From assembly GCF_019443085.1 (NCBI RefSeq), contig NZ_JAHZIL010000002.1, forward strand, positions 124,001-188,000: 64,000 nt of DNA, in the 5' to 3' direction. The DNA is from Marinobacter sp. F4218. GTDB taxonomy: Bacteria; Pseudomonadota; Gammaproteobacteria; Pseudomonadales; Oleiphilaceae. Below, in pieces: positions 25,175 through 34,353 of this stretch (position 1 is the first letter of the stretch; the number at the start of each line of letters is the position of its first letter). Position numbers and translations under genes: made by a program. The notes under the pieces were generated by a model. That model made no database searches and was not told where the DNA came from. It saw nothing but the letters and a program-made list of their open reading frames with translations.

Positions 25175-25852
25175 ATGAGCGCAATTAATGCAACCGACGC
25201 TTCGGATGTTCTGAGCCAGTACCAGCTGAAACAGCAGCGTGGCGCTGAAGGCAACAGCGAATTGGGTCGGAACGAGTTCATGGAACTGATGCTGGCCCAG
25301 TTGAAGAATCAAAATCCGCTGGAACCTCAGGATAACGGCGAATTTATATCCCAGCTCGCCCAGTTCAGCTCACTCGAAGAGATGCAGAAATTGTCGGGCA
25401 CCGTCGACGACGTCGTTGGTCAATTTCGCTCGACCCAGGCCCTTCAGGCATCTGCCATGGTCGGAAAGACCGTTCTGGCGCCGTCCAGCGTCGGCATTCT
25501 GGGAGCAGATGGTGAAATCAGGGGCACAATTGCTGTTCCGGCTTCCACGGGCGGGCTCCGGCTGTCGGTGCAGAATCAGGCCGGCGAACTGGTCCGTCAG
25601 ATTGATCTGGGCAGCAGCCCGGCCGGCGTGAAGTCCTTCAGCTGGGATGGTCAGGATGGCAACGGCAATCCATTGCCGCCGGGCCCGTACCGCATTGTCG
25701 CGGAGGCTTCGTACCCGGAGGGCACGCAACAGCTGGGCACTATGGTCAGCGCTAATGTGGACAGTGTTTCACTGGGCCAGAACGGTTCGATTACATTGAA
25801 TCTGGCCGGCATGGGCTCCATCGCCCTGTCGGATGTAAAACAAATCAACTGA
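25175..25852 (+). CDS. flgD: Flagellar hook capping protein FlgD
   Basis: A 225-residue hook cap scaffold. GRNEFMELMLAQLKNQNPLEPQDNGEFISQLAQFSSLEEMQKL is the highly conserved N-terminal export and capping region. The remainder forms the Ig-like and tudor-like domains (SFSWDGQDGNGNPLPPGPYRI). FlgD caps the growing hook and is discarded before the filament forms. It sits 18 bp after flgC. Confidence 0.94.
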   Translation: MSAINATDASDVLSQYQLKQQRGAEGNSELGRNEFMELMLAQLKNQNPLEPQDNGEFISQLAQFSSLEEMQKLSGTVDDVVGQFRSTQALQASAMVGKTVLAPSSVGILGADGEIRGTIAVPASTGGLRLSVQNQAGELVRQIDLGSSPAGVKSFSWDGQDGNGNPLPPGPYRIVAEASYPEGTQQLGTMVSANVDSVSLGQNGSITLNLAGMGSIALSDVKQIN

Positions 25853-25879
25853 TACCGGTGTCAGACCAAGAGGTGATTT

Positions 25880-27763
25880 ATGGCATTTAATACAGGGCTT
25901 AGTGGTCTTCGGGCGGCATCGGTGGATCTGGATGTCACCGGCAACAACATCGCGAACGCCAGTACGGTTGGCTTCAAGAGCAGCAGTGTTCAATTTGGTG
26001 ATCTCTACGCCAGCGGCTTTCTGAGTGCAGGCACCAACCCGATTGGCGACGGTGTTCGGGTTCAAGACGTCAAGCAGTCGTTCGGGCAGGGCAATATCAG
26101 CTTCACCGACAACGGGCTGGACATGGCCATCAGTGGCGATGGTTTCTTCATCCTCAACAATGGCGGTGAGATCCGCTACTCCCGGGCGGGCCAGTTTGGT
26201 ATCGACAAGAACGGTTACGTGACCAATAACCAGAACATGCGTGTTCAGGGTTACACCGCAGATGGTGATGGCAACCTGTCGGGCATCCGGAGCGACCTTC
26301 AGATTGAGACGGACAACCTGGCGCCCAGACGAACCACCAACCTGACGACGGACCTGAACCTGGATTCCCGAGAGCCGGTGCTGGAAAACCGGGTGCGGGA
26401 TATCGGACCACTGAGCGTTGCGGGCATCCAGGGCGAGAGTTTCTCGGTTCAGTACACCGATGGCTCGCCAGACTATGCCGTGACAATCGACCCGGCTGCA
26501 TCGGCGCGTGAGGCTGCCCAAACGCTCAATGGCGTACCGGGTTTCAATGCTTCGGCAACAACCACCGCGCAGCTTAACGGCCTGACCGACGCCTTTATCA
26601 CGGGTGGCACCTTCTCGTTCAATCTGAACATCAACGGCAGCCCGCTGACCCTCGACACCAGCAGCATTTCTTCCCTGCAGGATCTGGCCGACGCGATCAA
26701 CAACTCCAGTGAAACCGCGATCTCTGCCTCGGTCGTGGACGATGGCTCCGGCACCGATGTGCTGCGTGTCATTCACAACCAGGGAGAGACGCTCGACTAC
26801 ACCTACAGCGATGGCACCACGACAGTCGGACCGACCCAGGTACTCGGCGACGTGAACGTGACCGCGGACCGAATGGTTGCCAGCGTTGATGATCCGGCAG
26901 ATGGCAGCTTCGAGACGGCGTTCAATGGCTCGCCGATCCGGATAACCAACGAGTTCAATCCGCTGGATCAGCGCACATACAACCATGCAACGTCCGCGAC
27001 GATCTACGACAGCCTCGGTAACTCTCACGAGATTACCCAGTTTTTCGTTAAGGAGCCGGCACCGGGCAGCGGCGTGGGTATCAGTGAGTGGTCTGTTTAT
27101 CTGCAGATTGACGGTGAAATGATTGCCGGTACCGATACCACACCTTACACCGCGCGCTTTGATCAGGATGGCAATCTGCAATCCGTGAATGGCGACCCGG
27201 CCGGTGAGATCGTGGTGAGCGACTGGATCCCGAAAGACCAGAACGGCCAGCCCAATGGTGCCGATGGTCCTCCGGGGCCGGGCACCCAGGTGGTCACCCC
27301 CATTCCGGAGCCACCGACTTCGTCCGCGTTTGTGGTTAATCTGGGAGGTACCACCCAGTACGGCGCCGCCTTCGGTGTGAACGACCAGCAGCAGAACGGT
27401 TATACCACCGGCCGGTTATCGGGACTGGATGTCTCCGATCAGGGGGTTCTCTTTGCCCGCTATACCAATGGCCAATCCAAGGCTCTGGGCCAGGTTGCCC
27501 TCGCAGCCTTCAATAACACGAATGGATTGTCGCCGGTTGGGGAAACCACCTGGGTAGAAACCTTTGAATCGGGCCAGCCGATTATCGGTGCTCCGGACAC
27601 GGGTACTCTCGGTTCCATCACCGCAAGCTCGGTGGAAGAATCGAACGTGGATCTTTCGGCGGAACTGGTCAGTCTGATCATTGCCCAGCGTAATTACCAG
27701 GCCAACGCCAAGACAATTGAAACCTCCGATGCGGTCACCCAGACCATCATCAATCTCCGCTAA
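25880..27763 (+). CDS. flgE: Flagellar hook protein FlgE
   Basis: A 627-residue hook subunit. MAFNTGLSGLRAASVDLDVTGNNIANASTVGFKSS is the N-terminal D0/D1 motif, and SSVEESNVDLSAELVSLIIAQRNYQANAKTIETSD is the matching C-terminal coiled coil. The protein is over 200 residues longer than the 402-residue E. coli FlgE. The extra sequence lies in the central surface-exposed domains (about residues 150-450) and includes a Pro/Gly-rich loop near residue 460. Longer FlgE proteins are common in marine polar flagellates. It is the last gene before the second sigma54 promoter. Confidence 0.95.
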   Translation: MAFNTGLSGLRAASVDLDVTGNNIANASTVGFKSSSVQFGDLYASGFLSAGTNPIGDGVRVQDVKQSFGQGNISFTDNGLDMAISGDGFFILNNGGEIRYSRAGQFGIDKNGYVTNNQNMRVQGYTADGDGNLSGIRSDLQIETDNLAPRRTTNLTTDLNLDSREPVLENRVRDIGPLSVAGIQGESFSVQYTDGSPDYAVTIDPAASAREAAQTLNGVPGFNASATTTAQLNGLTDAFITGGTFSFNLNINGSPLTLDTSSISSLQDLADAINNSSETAISASVVDDGSGTDVLRVIHNQGETLDYTYSDGTTTVGPTQVLGDVNVTADRMVASVDDPADGSFETAFNGSPIRITNEFNPLDQRTYNHATSATIYDSLGNSHEITQFFVKEPAPGSGVGISEWSVYLQIDGEMIAGTDTTPYTARFDQDGNLQSVNGDPAGEIVVSDWIPKDQNGQPNGADGPPGPGTQVVTPIPEPPTSSAFVVNLGGTTQYGAAFGVNDQQQNGYTTGRLSGLDVSDQGVLFARYTNGQSKALGQVALAAFNNTNGLSPVGETTWVETFESGQPIIGAPDTGTLGSITASSVEESNVDLSAELVSLIIAQRNYQANAKTIETSDAVTQTIINLR

Positions 27764-27781
27764 CCGCTAGCGCAATAAACA

Positions 27782-27797
27782 TGGCACAACTCCTGCA
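27782..27797 (+). promoter_or_regulatory. Sigma54 (RpoN) promoter for flgF-L
   Basis: TGGCACAACTCCTGCA has GG and GC separated by exactly ten bases and differs from the TGGCAC-N5-TTGCA consensus at one conserved position. It lies 42 bp upstream of flgF in the 75-bp gap after flgE, dividing the cluster into flgBCDE and flgFGHIJKL units. Confidence 0.8.
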
Positions 27798-27838
27798 GGA
27801 ATACTGGAAACAGTCAAAATTCCGGCAGGAGTTTTCCC

Positions 27839-28591
27839 ATGGACAAAGCCCTCTACATCGGTATGTCAGGCGCCAAGCAGAATATGCTGGCCCAGCGTGC
27901 CCATGCCAACAACCTGGCTAACGTCAGCACCACCGGCTTCAAGAAAGACTTCGCTCAGGCCCGCAGCGTGGCCGTCTTCGGGGAACATCATCCTACCCGG
28001 GCGTACGCCATGACCGAGCGCCCGGGTAGTGACCTGTCGGCCGGTGCGCTCATGGAAACCGGTCGGAAACTCGACGTGGCAATGGAAGGGGACGGCTGGC
28101 TGGCTATCCAGAATGATCGCGGCGAAGAGGTGTTTACCCGTACCGGAAGCCTCCAGATTGATGTGAATGGCCTCATGCGCCTGCCCGGCGGCGAACTCGT
28201 TCTGGGTAACGGTGGCCCCGTGGCGTTGCCGCCCTTCGACAATGTCCAGATCGGTGCCGATGGCACCGTTTCGGTGGTGCCGGTAGGTGGCGCCCCGGAT
28301 GAGCTTGTTGAAGTTGACCGACTGAAACTGGTTAATCCGCCCTCCGATTCCCTGGAGAAGGGGCTTGACGGCTTCATGCGTCGAAAGCCGGACCAGGCCA
28401 TAGACGGCGTGGAACCGCCGGATGGCAACCTCCGGGTCGCAACCGGCTTCCTGGAAAGCTCCAATGTGAACGCCGTTGAGGAAATGATTTCCAACCTGCA
28501 GCTGTCAAGGCAGTACGAGATGCAGGTGAAGGTCATGACCACGGCCAATGAAAATTCCGAAGCGGCGGCACGCCTGTTGCAGAACCTCTGA
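27839..28591 (+). CDS. flgF: Flagellar basal-body rod protein FlgF
   Basis: A 250-residue proximal rod protein starting MDKALYIGMSGAKQNMLAQRA. HANNLANVSTTGFKKDFAQARS is the rod motif, and GDGWLAIQNDRGEEVFTRTGSLQIDVNGLM is the FlgE/F/G-shared middle block. FLESSNVNAVEEMISNLQLSRQYEMQVKVM closes it. GGCAGGAG precedes the ATG. First gene of the second flagellar transcription unit. Confidence 0.94.
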   Translation: MDKALYIGMSGAKQNMLAQRAHANNLANVSTTGFKKDFAQARSVAVFGEHHPTRAYAMTERPGSDLSAGALMETGRKLDVAMEGDGWLAIQNDRGEEVFTRTGSLQIDVNGLMRLPGGELVLGNGGPVALPPFDNVQIGADGTVSVVPVGGAPDELVEVDRLKLVNPPSDSLEKGLDGFMRRKPDQAIDGVEPPDGNLRVATGFLESSNVNAVEEMISNLQLSRQYEMQVKVMTTANENSEAAARLLQNL

Positions 28592-28673
28592 TAACAACTG
28601 AATACATTGGCCTGACGGGCTGAAAGCGGCAAAAAATGGCCGCCCAATCATCCCCCGGCAAGGAGTAAGAGTC

Positions 28674-29462
28674 ATGCATCCAGCACTTTGGGTCAGCAAA
28701 ACCGGGTTGAGCGCACAGGACACCAACATGTCCACCATTTCCAACAACCTGGCAAACGTGAACACCACTGGCTTCAAACGGGACCGGGCGGTCTTCCAGG
28801 ATCTGCTGTACCAGATCAATCGCCAACCCGGCGGCCTGAGCTCCCAGAATTCCGAGTTGCCCTCCGGTCTTCAGTTAGGCACCGGTGTTCGGGTCGTCGG
28901 AACGGCAAAACAGTTTTCACAGGGCAACCTTCAGGTCACCGAGCAGCCCCTGGACATGGCGGTGAATGGGCGTGGCTTTCTGCAGGTGCAGTTGCCGGAC
29001 GGACAGGTCGCCTACACTCGGGACGGCCAGTTCCAGCTCAATGCCAACGGCGATGTCGTGAACCCGGACGGCTACGCGCTGGAGCCTGCCATAACGGTCC
29101 CGGAGAACGCCACCAACATTACGATCGGCAAGGACGGTACGGTAACCGCCGTGACCGACGACCAGTCTACTCCCGTCAACCTTGGGCAGATCACGTTGGT
29201 GGACTTCATAAACCCGCAAGGGCTCCAGGCGATCGGCAACAACCTGTTCAAGGCGACCAATGCCAGCGGCGATCCCGCCGAGGGTGAGCCGGGACTCGCC
29301 GGGCTTGGCACCATCGAGCAGGGCTCCATAGAGGCCTCCAACGTGGAAGTGGTGGAAGAGCTGGTGAATATGATCACGACCCAGCGCGCCTACGAGATGA
29401 ACTCGAAGGTGGTGTCCACCACGGACCAGATGCTGCAGTTCATTACCAACAATATCGGTTAA
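28674..29462 (+). CDS. flgG: Flagellar basal-body distal rod protein FlgG
   Basis: A 262-residue distal rod protein. It begins MHPALWVSKTGLSAQDTNMS, followed by TISNNLANVNTTGFKRDRAVF (rod motif), GRGFLQVQLPDGQVAYTRDGQFQLNANGDVV, and the C-terminal QGSIEASNVEVVEELVNMITTQRAYEMNSKV block. The length matches the 260-residue E. coli protein. It is followed directly by flgH. Confidence 0.95.
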   Translation: MHPALWVSKTGLSAQDTNMSTISNNLANVNTTGFKRDRAVFQDLLYQINRQPGGLSSQNSELPSGLQLGTGVRVVGTAKQFSQGNLQVTEQPLDMAVNGRGFLQVQLPDGQVAYTRDGQFQLNANGDVVNPDGYALEPAITVPENATNITIGKDGTVTAVTDDQSTPVNLGQITLVDFINPQGLQAIGNNLFKATNASGDPAEGEPGLAGLGTIEQGSIEASNVEVVEELVNMITTQRAYEMNSKVVSTTDQMLQFITNNIG

Positions 29463-29465
29463 GCC

Positions 29466-30167
29466 ATGAAACGCATCATTCCAACCCGCATGTTCAAAGG
29501 GGCACCGACACTGACCCTGGTCGGTGCGCTGATTGTGCTGCAGGGGTGTACGGCCATGAGCCGGCCCCGGGCAGTGCCGGACGATCCCGAGTTCGCGCCG
29601 GTTCGTGCGCAGGCAATGATGCAGCGGGATCCGGAGTCCGGCGCAATTTTCCAGAGCTCCCGGAACTACAATTTCTATGGCGATACCACGGCGCTGAACG
29701 TCGGCGACGTGCTGACGATCACGCTTGAGGAATCGACCCGGGCGAGCAAGAACGCCGAAACCAGCATCAGCAAGGAAAACGAGATTCGCCTACCGGAGCC
29801 GACCATCTTCGGTAAGAGCAATATCGGGCTGGACACCGCACTGAATCACGAGCGGGACTTCGAGGGCGCGGCAGAAGCCGACCAGAGCAACAGCCTGGCG
29901 GGTAACATCACCGTTACCGTTACCGAGGTTCTGCCGAACGGTGTGCTTCGTATCCGCGGTGAAAAGTGGCTGTCCCTGACCAACGGAGACGAATACATCC
30001 GCCTGACCGGGCTGGTGCGGCCGGAAGACATCCAGCCGGACAACACGGTTGCGTCAACGCGGATCGCGGACGCGCGAATCGCCTATGGCGGCACCGGCGA
30101 TTTCGACCAGGCGAACCAGATGGGCTGGCTGGCCCGCTTCTTCAACAGTGAGTGGTGGCCCTTATGA
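29466..30167 (+). CDS. flgH: Flagellar L-ring lipoprotein FlgH
   Basis: A 233-residue outer-membrane ring protein with signal peptide and lipobox (GALIVLQGC, Cys at about residue 28). [30 protein letters not shown] and [41 protein letters not shown] are FlgH signatures. The stop overlaps the flgI start (ATGA), as is usual for genes whose rings are co-assembled. Confidence 0.95.
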   Translation: MKRIIPTRMFKGAPTLTLVGALIVLQGCTAMSRPRAVPDDPEFAPVRAQAMMQRDPESGAIFQSSRNYNFYGDTTALNVGDVLTITLEESTRASKNAETSISKENEIRLPEPTIFGKSNIGLDTALNHERDFEGAAEADQSNSLAGNITVTVTEVLPNGVLRIRGEKWLSLTNGDEYIRLTGLVRPEDIQPDNTVASTRIADARIAYGGTGDFDQANQMGWLARFFNSEWWPL

Positions 30168-31261
30168 ACCTGAAAAAAGTCCTGGCTGCCACGTTGATGC
30201 TGTCCCTCTTTGCCGGGCCGGTACTGGCGGATCGCCTGAAGGATCTGGCCCGCATCAAGGGTGTGCGTAACAACCAGCTGGTGGGTTATGGCCTGGTGGT
30301 GGGGCTTGATGGTACCGGTGACAAAGCACCCTTCACCAATCAGACCTTCCGGAACATGATGAACCAGTTTGGCGTTACTCTCCCCGAGGGCGTGAATCCC
30401 AATCTGGCAAACGTGGCTGCGGTTACCGTCAGTGCGACTCTGCCGCCCTTCGCCAAGCCCGGGCAGGAGCTGGACATTACCGTCTCGTCCATCGGCAACG
30501 CCGATAGCCTGCGCGGTGGCACACTGCTGATGACACCGCTGAAAGGCGCCGACGACAATATCTACGCCATCGCCCAGGGTAGCCTTGTGGTTGGTGGTTT
30601 TGGTGCCCAGGGACAGGACGGTTCACGTATCACCGTGAATGTTCCCAGCGTGGGCCGTATTCCAAACGGTGCGACCATCGAGCGAGAGGTGGTCTCACCG
30701 TTCTCCAAGGGCGATACCATCACGTTCCATCTGCTGCGTCCGGACTTCACCACGGCCCGTCGGGTGGTGGAGGCCGTCAATGGCCACCTTGGTCCGGACA
30801 TGGCGTATGCCCATGACGCCACGTCCATTTCGGTCCGTGCCCCGAGGGACCCGTCCCAGCGCGTGAGCTTCCTCTCGATCCTCGAGAACATTAACGTCGA
30901 TCCGGCACAGGATGCGGCCAAGGTTGTTATCAACAGCCGGACCGGCACCATTGTTGTCGGCCAGAACGTTCAGGTCAGCCCGGCCGCAGTAACCCATGGC
31001 AACCTGACGGTCACCATTCAGGAGAATCCGAACGTCGTCCAGCCCAATCCGTTTGCCGAGGGCGAAACGGCGCTTGAGCAGGATAGCCAGATTGCCATTA
31101 CCGAGGAGCCGGCGCGGATGTTCAAGTTCGGACCGGCGGTCACGCTGAACGACATCGTCCAGGCAGTAAACCAGGTCGGGGCGGCACCGGGTGACGTCAT
31201 GGCGGTGCTCGAAGCGCTCAAACAGGCCGGCGCCCTGCGCGCCGAGCTGATTGTGATCTAG
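30164..31261 (+). CDS. flgI: Flagellar P-ring protein FlgI
   Basis: A 365-residue periplasmic protein that polymerises around the rod in the peptidoglycan layer. ATG 30164 overlaps the flgH stop and gives signal peptide [54 protein letters not shown] and [31 protein letters not shown] are canonical. [31 protein letters not shown] ends the protein. An upstream in-frame GTG at 30152 would lengthen the signal needlessly. Confidence 0.95.
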   Translation: MNLKKVLAATLMLSLFAGPVLADRLKDLARIKGVRNNQLVGYGLVVGLDGTGDKAPFTNQTFRNMMNQFGVTLPEGVNPNLANVAAVTVSATLPPFAKPGQELDITVSSIGNADSLRGGTLLMTPLKGADDNIYAIAQGSLVVGGFGAQGQDGSRITVNVPSVGRIPNGATIEREVVSPFSKGDTITFHLLRPDFTTARRVVEAVNGHLGPDMAYAHDATSISVRAPRDPSQRVSFLSILENINVDPAQDAAKVVINSRTGTIVVGQNVQVSPAAVTHGNLTVTIQENPNVVQPNPFAEGETALEQDSQIAITEEPARMFKFGPAVTLNDIVQAVNQVGAAPGDVMAVLEALKQAGALRAELIVI

Positions 31262-31269
31262 GTGTCGTG

Positions 31270-32256
31270 ATGCAGGACTATCAGGTTAAACAGGCTCAGG
31301 TTTATACCGATTTCAGTGGATTGAATGCCCTGAAATCCCAGGCCCGTACCGACAAGCGGGCCGCACTTGAGGAAGTGGCGCGCCAGTTTGAAAGCCTGTT
31401 TCTGTCCGAAATGCTGAAATCCATGCGCAAGGCCGGAGACGTCTTTGCCGAGGGGAATTACCTCAATAGCAGCCAATCCGAATTTTACCGGGACATGTTT
31501 GACAGCCAGTTGAGCCTGACCATGGCGAAGGGGCAGGGAACCGGACTTGCCGAAGCACTGGTGCGTCAACTGGGTCAGCAGGTTCCGGGTCTGGATAATC
31601 GGGGCGGCAAGCTTGCCGGACACAGGGCGAGTCTCGCCGATTACGATCGCAGTCTGCCGGCTCTGTCCACACGCCTGCCGGAGCAGCTCGAGAAGGTTGA
31701 GACGGTTGTCCGGAATGCCAAACCGGAATCGGCGACCGATGCCGGGGCGTTGCCCGAGCGGTTCGATTCTCCGGAGCACTTTGTCCGTGAACTCCTCCCG
31801 GTGGCCGAGCGCATCGCCCGTGATTCCGGAATCGATCCGAAGCTGATGGTCGCCCAGGCCGCGCTGGAAACCGGGTGGGGGCGACACATGATCAGGGGCG
31901 AGAACAGCAGGCCGAGTTTCAACCTGTTTGGCATCAAGGCCGACAGCCGCTGGCAGGGCGATGCGGTAACGATCACCACCACGGAATATCGTGAGGGGCT
32001 GCCGCTGAAAGAGCAGGCGGATTTCAGGGCGTACGCGGATTACGAAGCGAGTTTCCGTGACTACGTGTCTTTCCTTGAGTCCAACCCCCGCTACCGGGAC
32101 GTGCTCTCGGTCGCGGATCAGCCTGATCTGTTTGCAGACAAGCTTCAGGAAGCCGGTTACGCAACCGACCCCAACTACGGTGAAAAGATCCGACGGATTA
32201 TGAGCCGTGATTCACTGATGACGCTGTCCATGGGCAGTGAAGGGATGAAGGAGTAA
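31270..32256 (+). CDS. flgJ: Flagellar rod-cap/peptidoglycan hydrolase FlgJ
   Basis: A 328-residue two-domain protein. The N-terminal rod-scaffold half contains LEEVARQFESLFLSEMLKSMRKAGD. The C-terminal half is a glucosaminidase-type muramidase: SGIDPKLMVAQAALETGWGRHMI holds the catalytic Glu, and NLFGIKADSRWQGDAV follows. It opens peptidoglycan for rod passage. A GTG directly before the ATG could add one residue. The gene begins 8 bp after flgI. Confidence 0.94.
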   Translation: MQDYQVKQAQVYTDFSGLNALKSQARTDKRAALEEVARQFESLFLSEMLKSMRKAGDVFAEGNYLNSSQSEFYRDMFDSQLSLTMAKGQGTGLAEALVRQLGQQVPGLDNRGGKLAGHRASLADYDRSLPALSTRLPEQLEKVETVVRNAKPESATDAGALPERFDSPEHFVRELLPVAERIARDSGIDPKLMVAQAALETGWGRHMIRGENSRPSFNLFGIKADSRWQGDAVTITTTEYREGLPLKEQADFRAYADYEASFRDYVSFLESNPRYRDVLSVADQPDLFADKLQEAGYATDPNYGEKIRRIMSRDSLMTLSMGSEGMKE

Positions 32257-32261
32257 CTGAT

Positions 32262-34310
32262 ATGGCGGGACTTATCGGCATTGGCCTGACCGGCATCCTG
32301 AGCCATCAGTCGGCTCTGAATACTACCGGCAACAACATCACCAACGCGAATACGCCGGGCTATAGCCGCCAGGAAGTACTTTTTGAGACCCTGGAAGGCC
32401 AGCGAACCGGAGCAGGCACCATTGGCAGCGGCGTCAGTATCTCTGATATCCGTCGTTTGGCGGATGAATACCTGGTCCAGCAGGTCAGGGAGGACAGTAC
32501 CCTGTTCAGTGAGCAGGAAACCCTGAACTCTGAGCTGACAAGGCTGGACAACCTGCTCGGTGGCGAGTCCACGGGTCTGAGCAATGCACTGAACAACTTT
32601 TTTGCCGCCCTTCAGAACGCCGCGGAAGATCCGACTTCGCTCCCGCAACGCCAGTTGGTGCTCAGCGAGGCCCAGCAAATCGTCAATCGGTTCCAGGCAC
32701 TGAATCAGGAGTTCATTCAGCAGCGGGAATCGGTCAAAACCCAGATGGAACAGGGGGTCAAGGATGCCAACACCCTGCTCAAAAGCATTGCCGAACTGAA
32801 CCTTGCCATTTCGGAATCACCCGGCATCGCACAGGGCCAGATGCCCAATGAACTGCTCGATAAGCGCGACGAGAAACTCAGGCAGCTTTCGGAGCTGGTA
32901 AACATCAAAGTCACCGAGGGTGAGGGCAGTCAGGTCAATGTTTCGCTGACTAATGGCCTGTCTTTGGTGGTCGGCAGCAACGCCGCCCAGTTCGGGACCG
33001 AGGAAAGTGCCGAGGACCCGACAAGGCTGTCATTCACGCTCTCCAACGGTGGTCGCACCCTCAATATTGATGAGCAGATCACCGGCGGCAAACTTGGCGG
33101 CCTGCGCCGGTTCGATAATGAAGCGCTGAAACCGGCGTTCGACGAGCTGGGGCGAATTGCCATCGCCCTGTCGGCCACGATGAACCATCAGCATGAAATC
33201 GGCATGGATCTGGAGGGCGATCTCGGTGGCCTGTTCTTCACCGACATCAACTCGCTGGAGGCCCAGCGCAGCCGGGTCGTCGCCAATGCCAACAATCAGT
33301 CTCCCCAGACCGGACGGTTGGCGGTGGAGATCACTGACAGCGCGGCGCTGGCAGCCGGAACCTACACGCTGCAGTTCAGTGGTGATGGTCGCAGTTTTGA
33401 ATTGATCGACAAGGCCACCGGGGAGACCGTCAATCAGGGCCGCTTGCCGGACCCGGTGCAATCCGAGATCTCCATGCCTGGCTTTAATATCCGCGTCGAA
33501 GGGGGCACGTTCAATCCCGGTGACAAGTACCTGATCCAGCCCACCAGGAACGCGGCAGAAAGCATTGGCCTTGAAGTTGCCCGGGAGGAGGATCTGGCCT
33601 TCGCGAGTCCGATCCGGGCCGAGGCCGGCGACCAGAACATAGGCACCGGTGCGATTGATCAGGGCACCATGCTCAACGTGCGGAACCCTTTCACCAGTTC
33701 GGTGTTGCCGGCGTTTTCCCAGCAAGGCCAGTTGTCGCCCCCGCTGGAAATCCGGTTTCGGGATGACGGCGGAACCCTGGTTTATGACGTCTACGACGCC
33801 TCCAGTGGCGCCATTCTGGAAGCGGGCGATGCGAGCGCCGTTCCTCCGGTGAACACTTTTACCCCCGGTGTGTCGAACAAACTCTTCCCGGAGGACCCGT
33901 CCGATCCCGGGTACCGGGGTTTCCAGTTTGAGGTCAACGGTGAACCCGCGCCCGGTGACAGCTTCGTGATCGGGTATAACAGCAATGGTGTATCCGACAA
34001 CCGAAATGCTGAGTTTCTGGCGGCCCTTGGAACCGCCAACACCCTGAACAACGGCAGCCAGAGTTTTGCCGAAGGTTATGCGGGCCTGGTGGAGGATATT
34101 GGCGTTAAAACGCGCCAGAGCCAGCTCGACATGGATGCCGGCAAGACTCTCCTGGAGCAGTCGACCAATCAGCGGGAATCCGTGTCTGGCGTCAATCTGG
34201 ACGAAGAAGCGGGCAGGCTGATCCAGTACCAGGCCGCCTACAACGCGTCCGCACAGGTGATGTCGGTGGCGCAGGATTTGTTCAATACGCTGTTACAGAG
34301 TTTCCGGTAA
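32262..34310 (+). CDS. flgK: Flagellar hook-associated protein 1 FlgK
   Basis: A 682-residue hook-filament junction protein. LIGIGLTGILSHQSALNTTGNNITNANTPGYSRQEVLFET is the N-terminal family motif, and SGVNLDEEAGRLIQYQAAYNASAQVMSVAQDLFNTLLQSFR is the C-terminal coiled coil. It is about 135 residues longer than the E. coli protein, with the extra length in the variable exposed region (about residues 340-570). The gap to flgJ is only 5 bp. Confidence 0.95.
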   Translation: MAGLIGIGLTGILSHQSALNTTGNNITNANTPGYSRQEVLFETLEGQRTGAGTIGSGVSISDIRRLADEYLVQQVREDSTLFSEQETLNSELTRLDNLLGGESTGLSNALNNFFAALQNAAEDPTSLPQRQLVLSEAQQIVNRFQALNQEFIQQRESVKTQMEQGVKDANTLLKSIAELNLAISESPGIAQGQMPNELLDKRDEKLRQLSELVNIKVTEGEGSQVNVSLTNGLSLVVGSNAAQFGTEESAEDPTRLSFTLSNGGRTLNIDEQITGGKLGGLRRFDNEALKPAFDELGRIAIALSATMNHQHEIGMDLEGDLGGLFFTDINSLEAQRSRVVANANNQSPQTGRLAVEITDSAALAAGTYTLQFSGDGRSFELIDKATGETVNQGRLPDPVQSEISMPGFNIRVEGGTFNPGDKYLIQPTRNAAESIGLEVAREEDLAFASPIRAEAGDQNIGTGAIDQGTMLNVRNPFTSSVLPAFSQQGQLSPPLEIRFRDDGGTLVYDVYDASSGAILEAGDASAVPPVNTFTPGVSNKLFPEDPSDPGYRGFQFEVNGEPAPGDSFVIGYNSNGVSDNRNAEFLAALGTANTLNNGSQSFAEGYAGLVEDIGVKTRQSQLDMDAGKTLLEQSTNQRESVSGVNLDEEAGRLIQYQAAYNASAQVMSVAQDLFNTLLQSFR

Positions 34311-34353
34311 TGGAACGGGTAACGGTCTTTAAGGCAGCGTGAGGTGACGTGAG

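Noticed and set aside
25769-27181. 470-codon open frame on the minus strand opposite flgD/flgE
   Set aside because: Antisense to flgE, with no ribosome binding site or recognisable motif. It follows from the codon bias of flgE.
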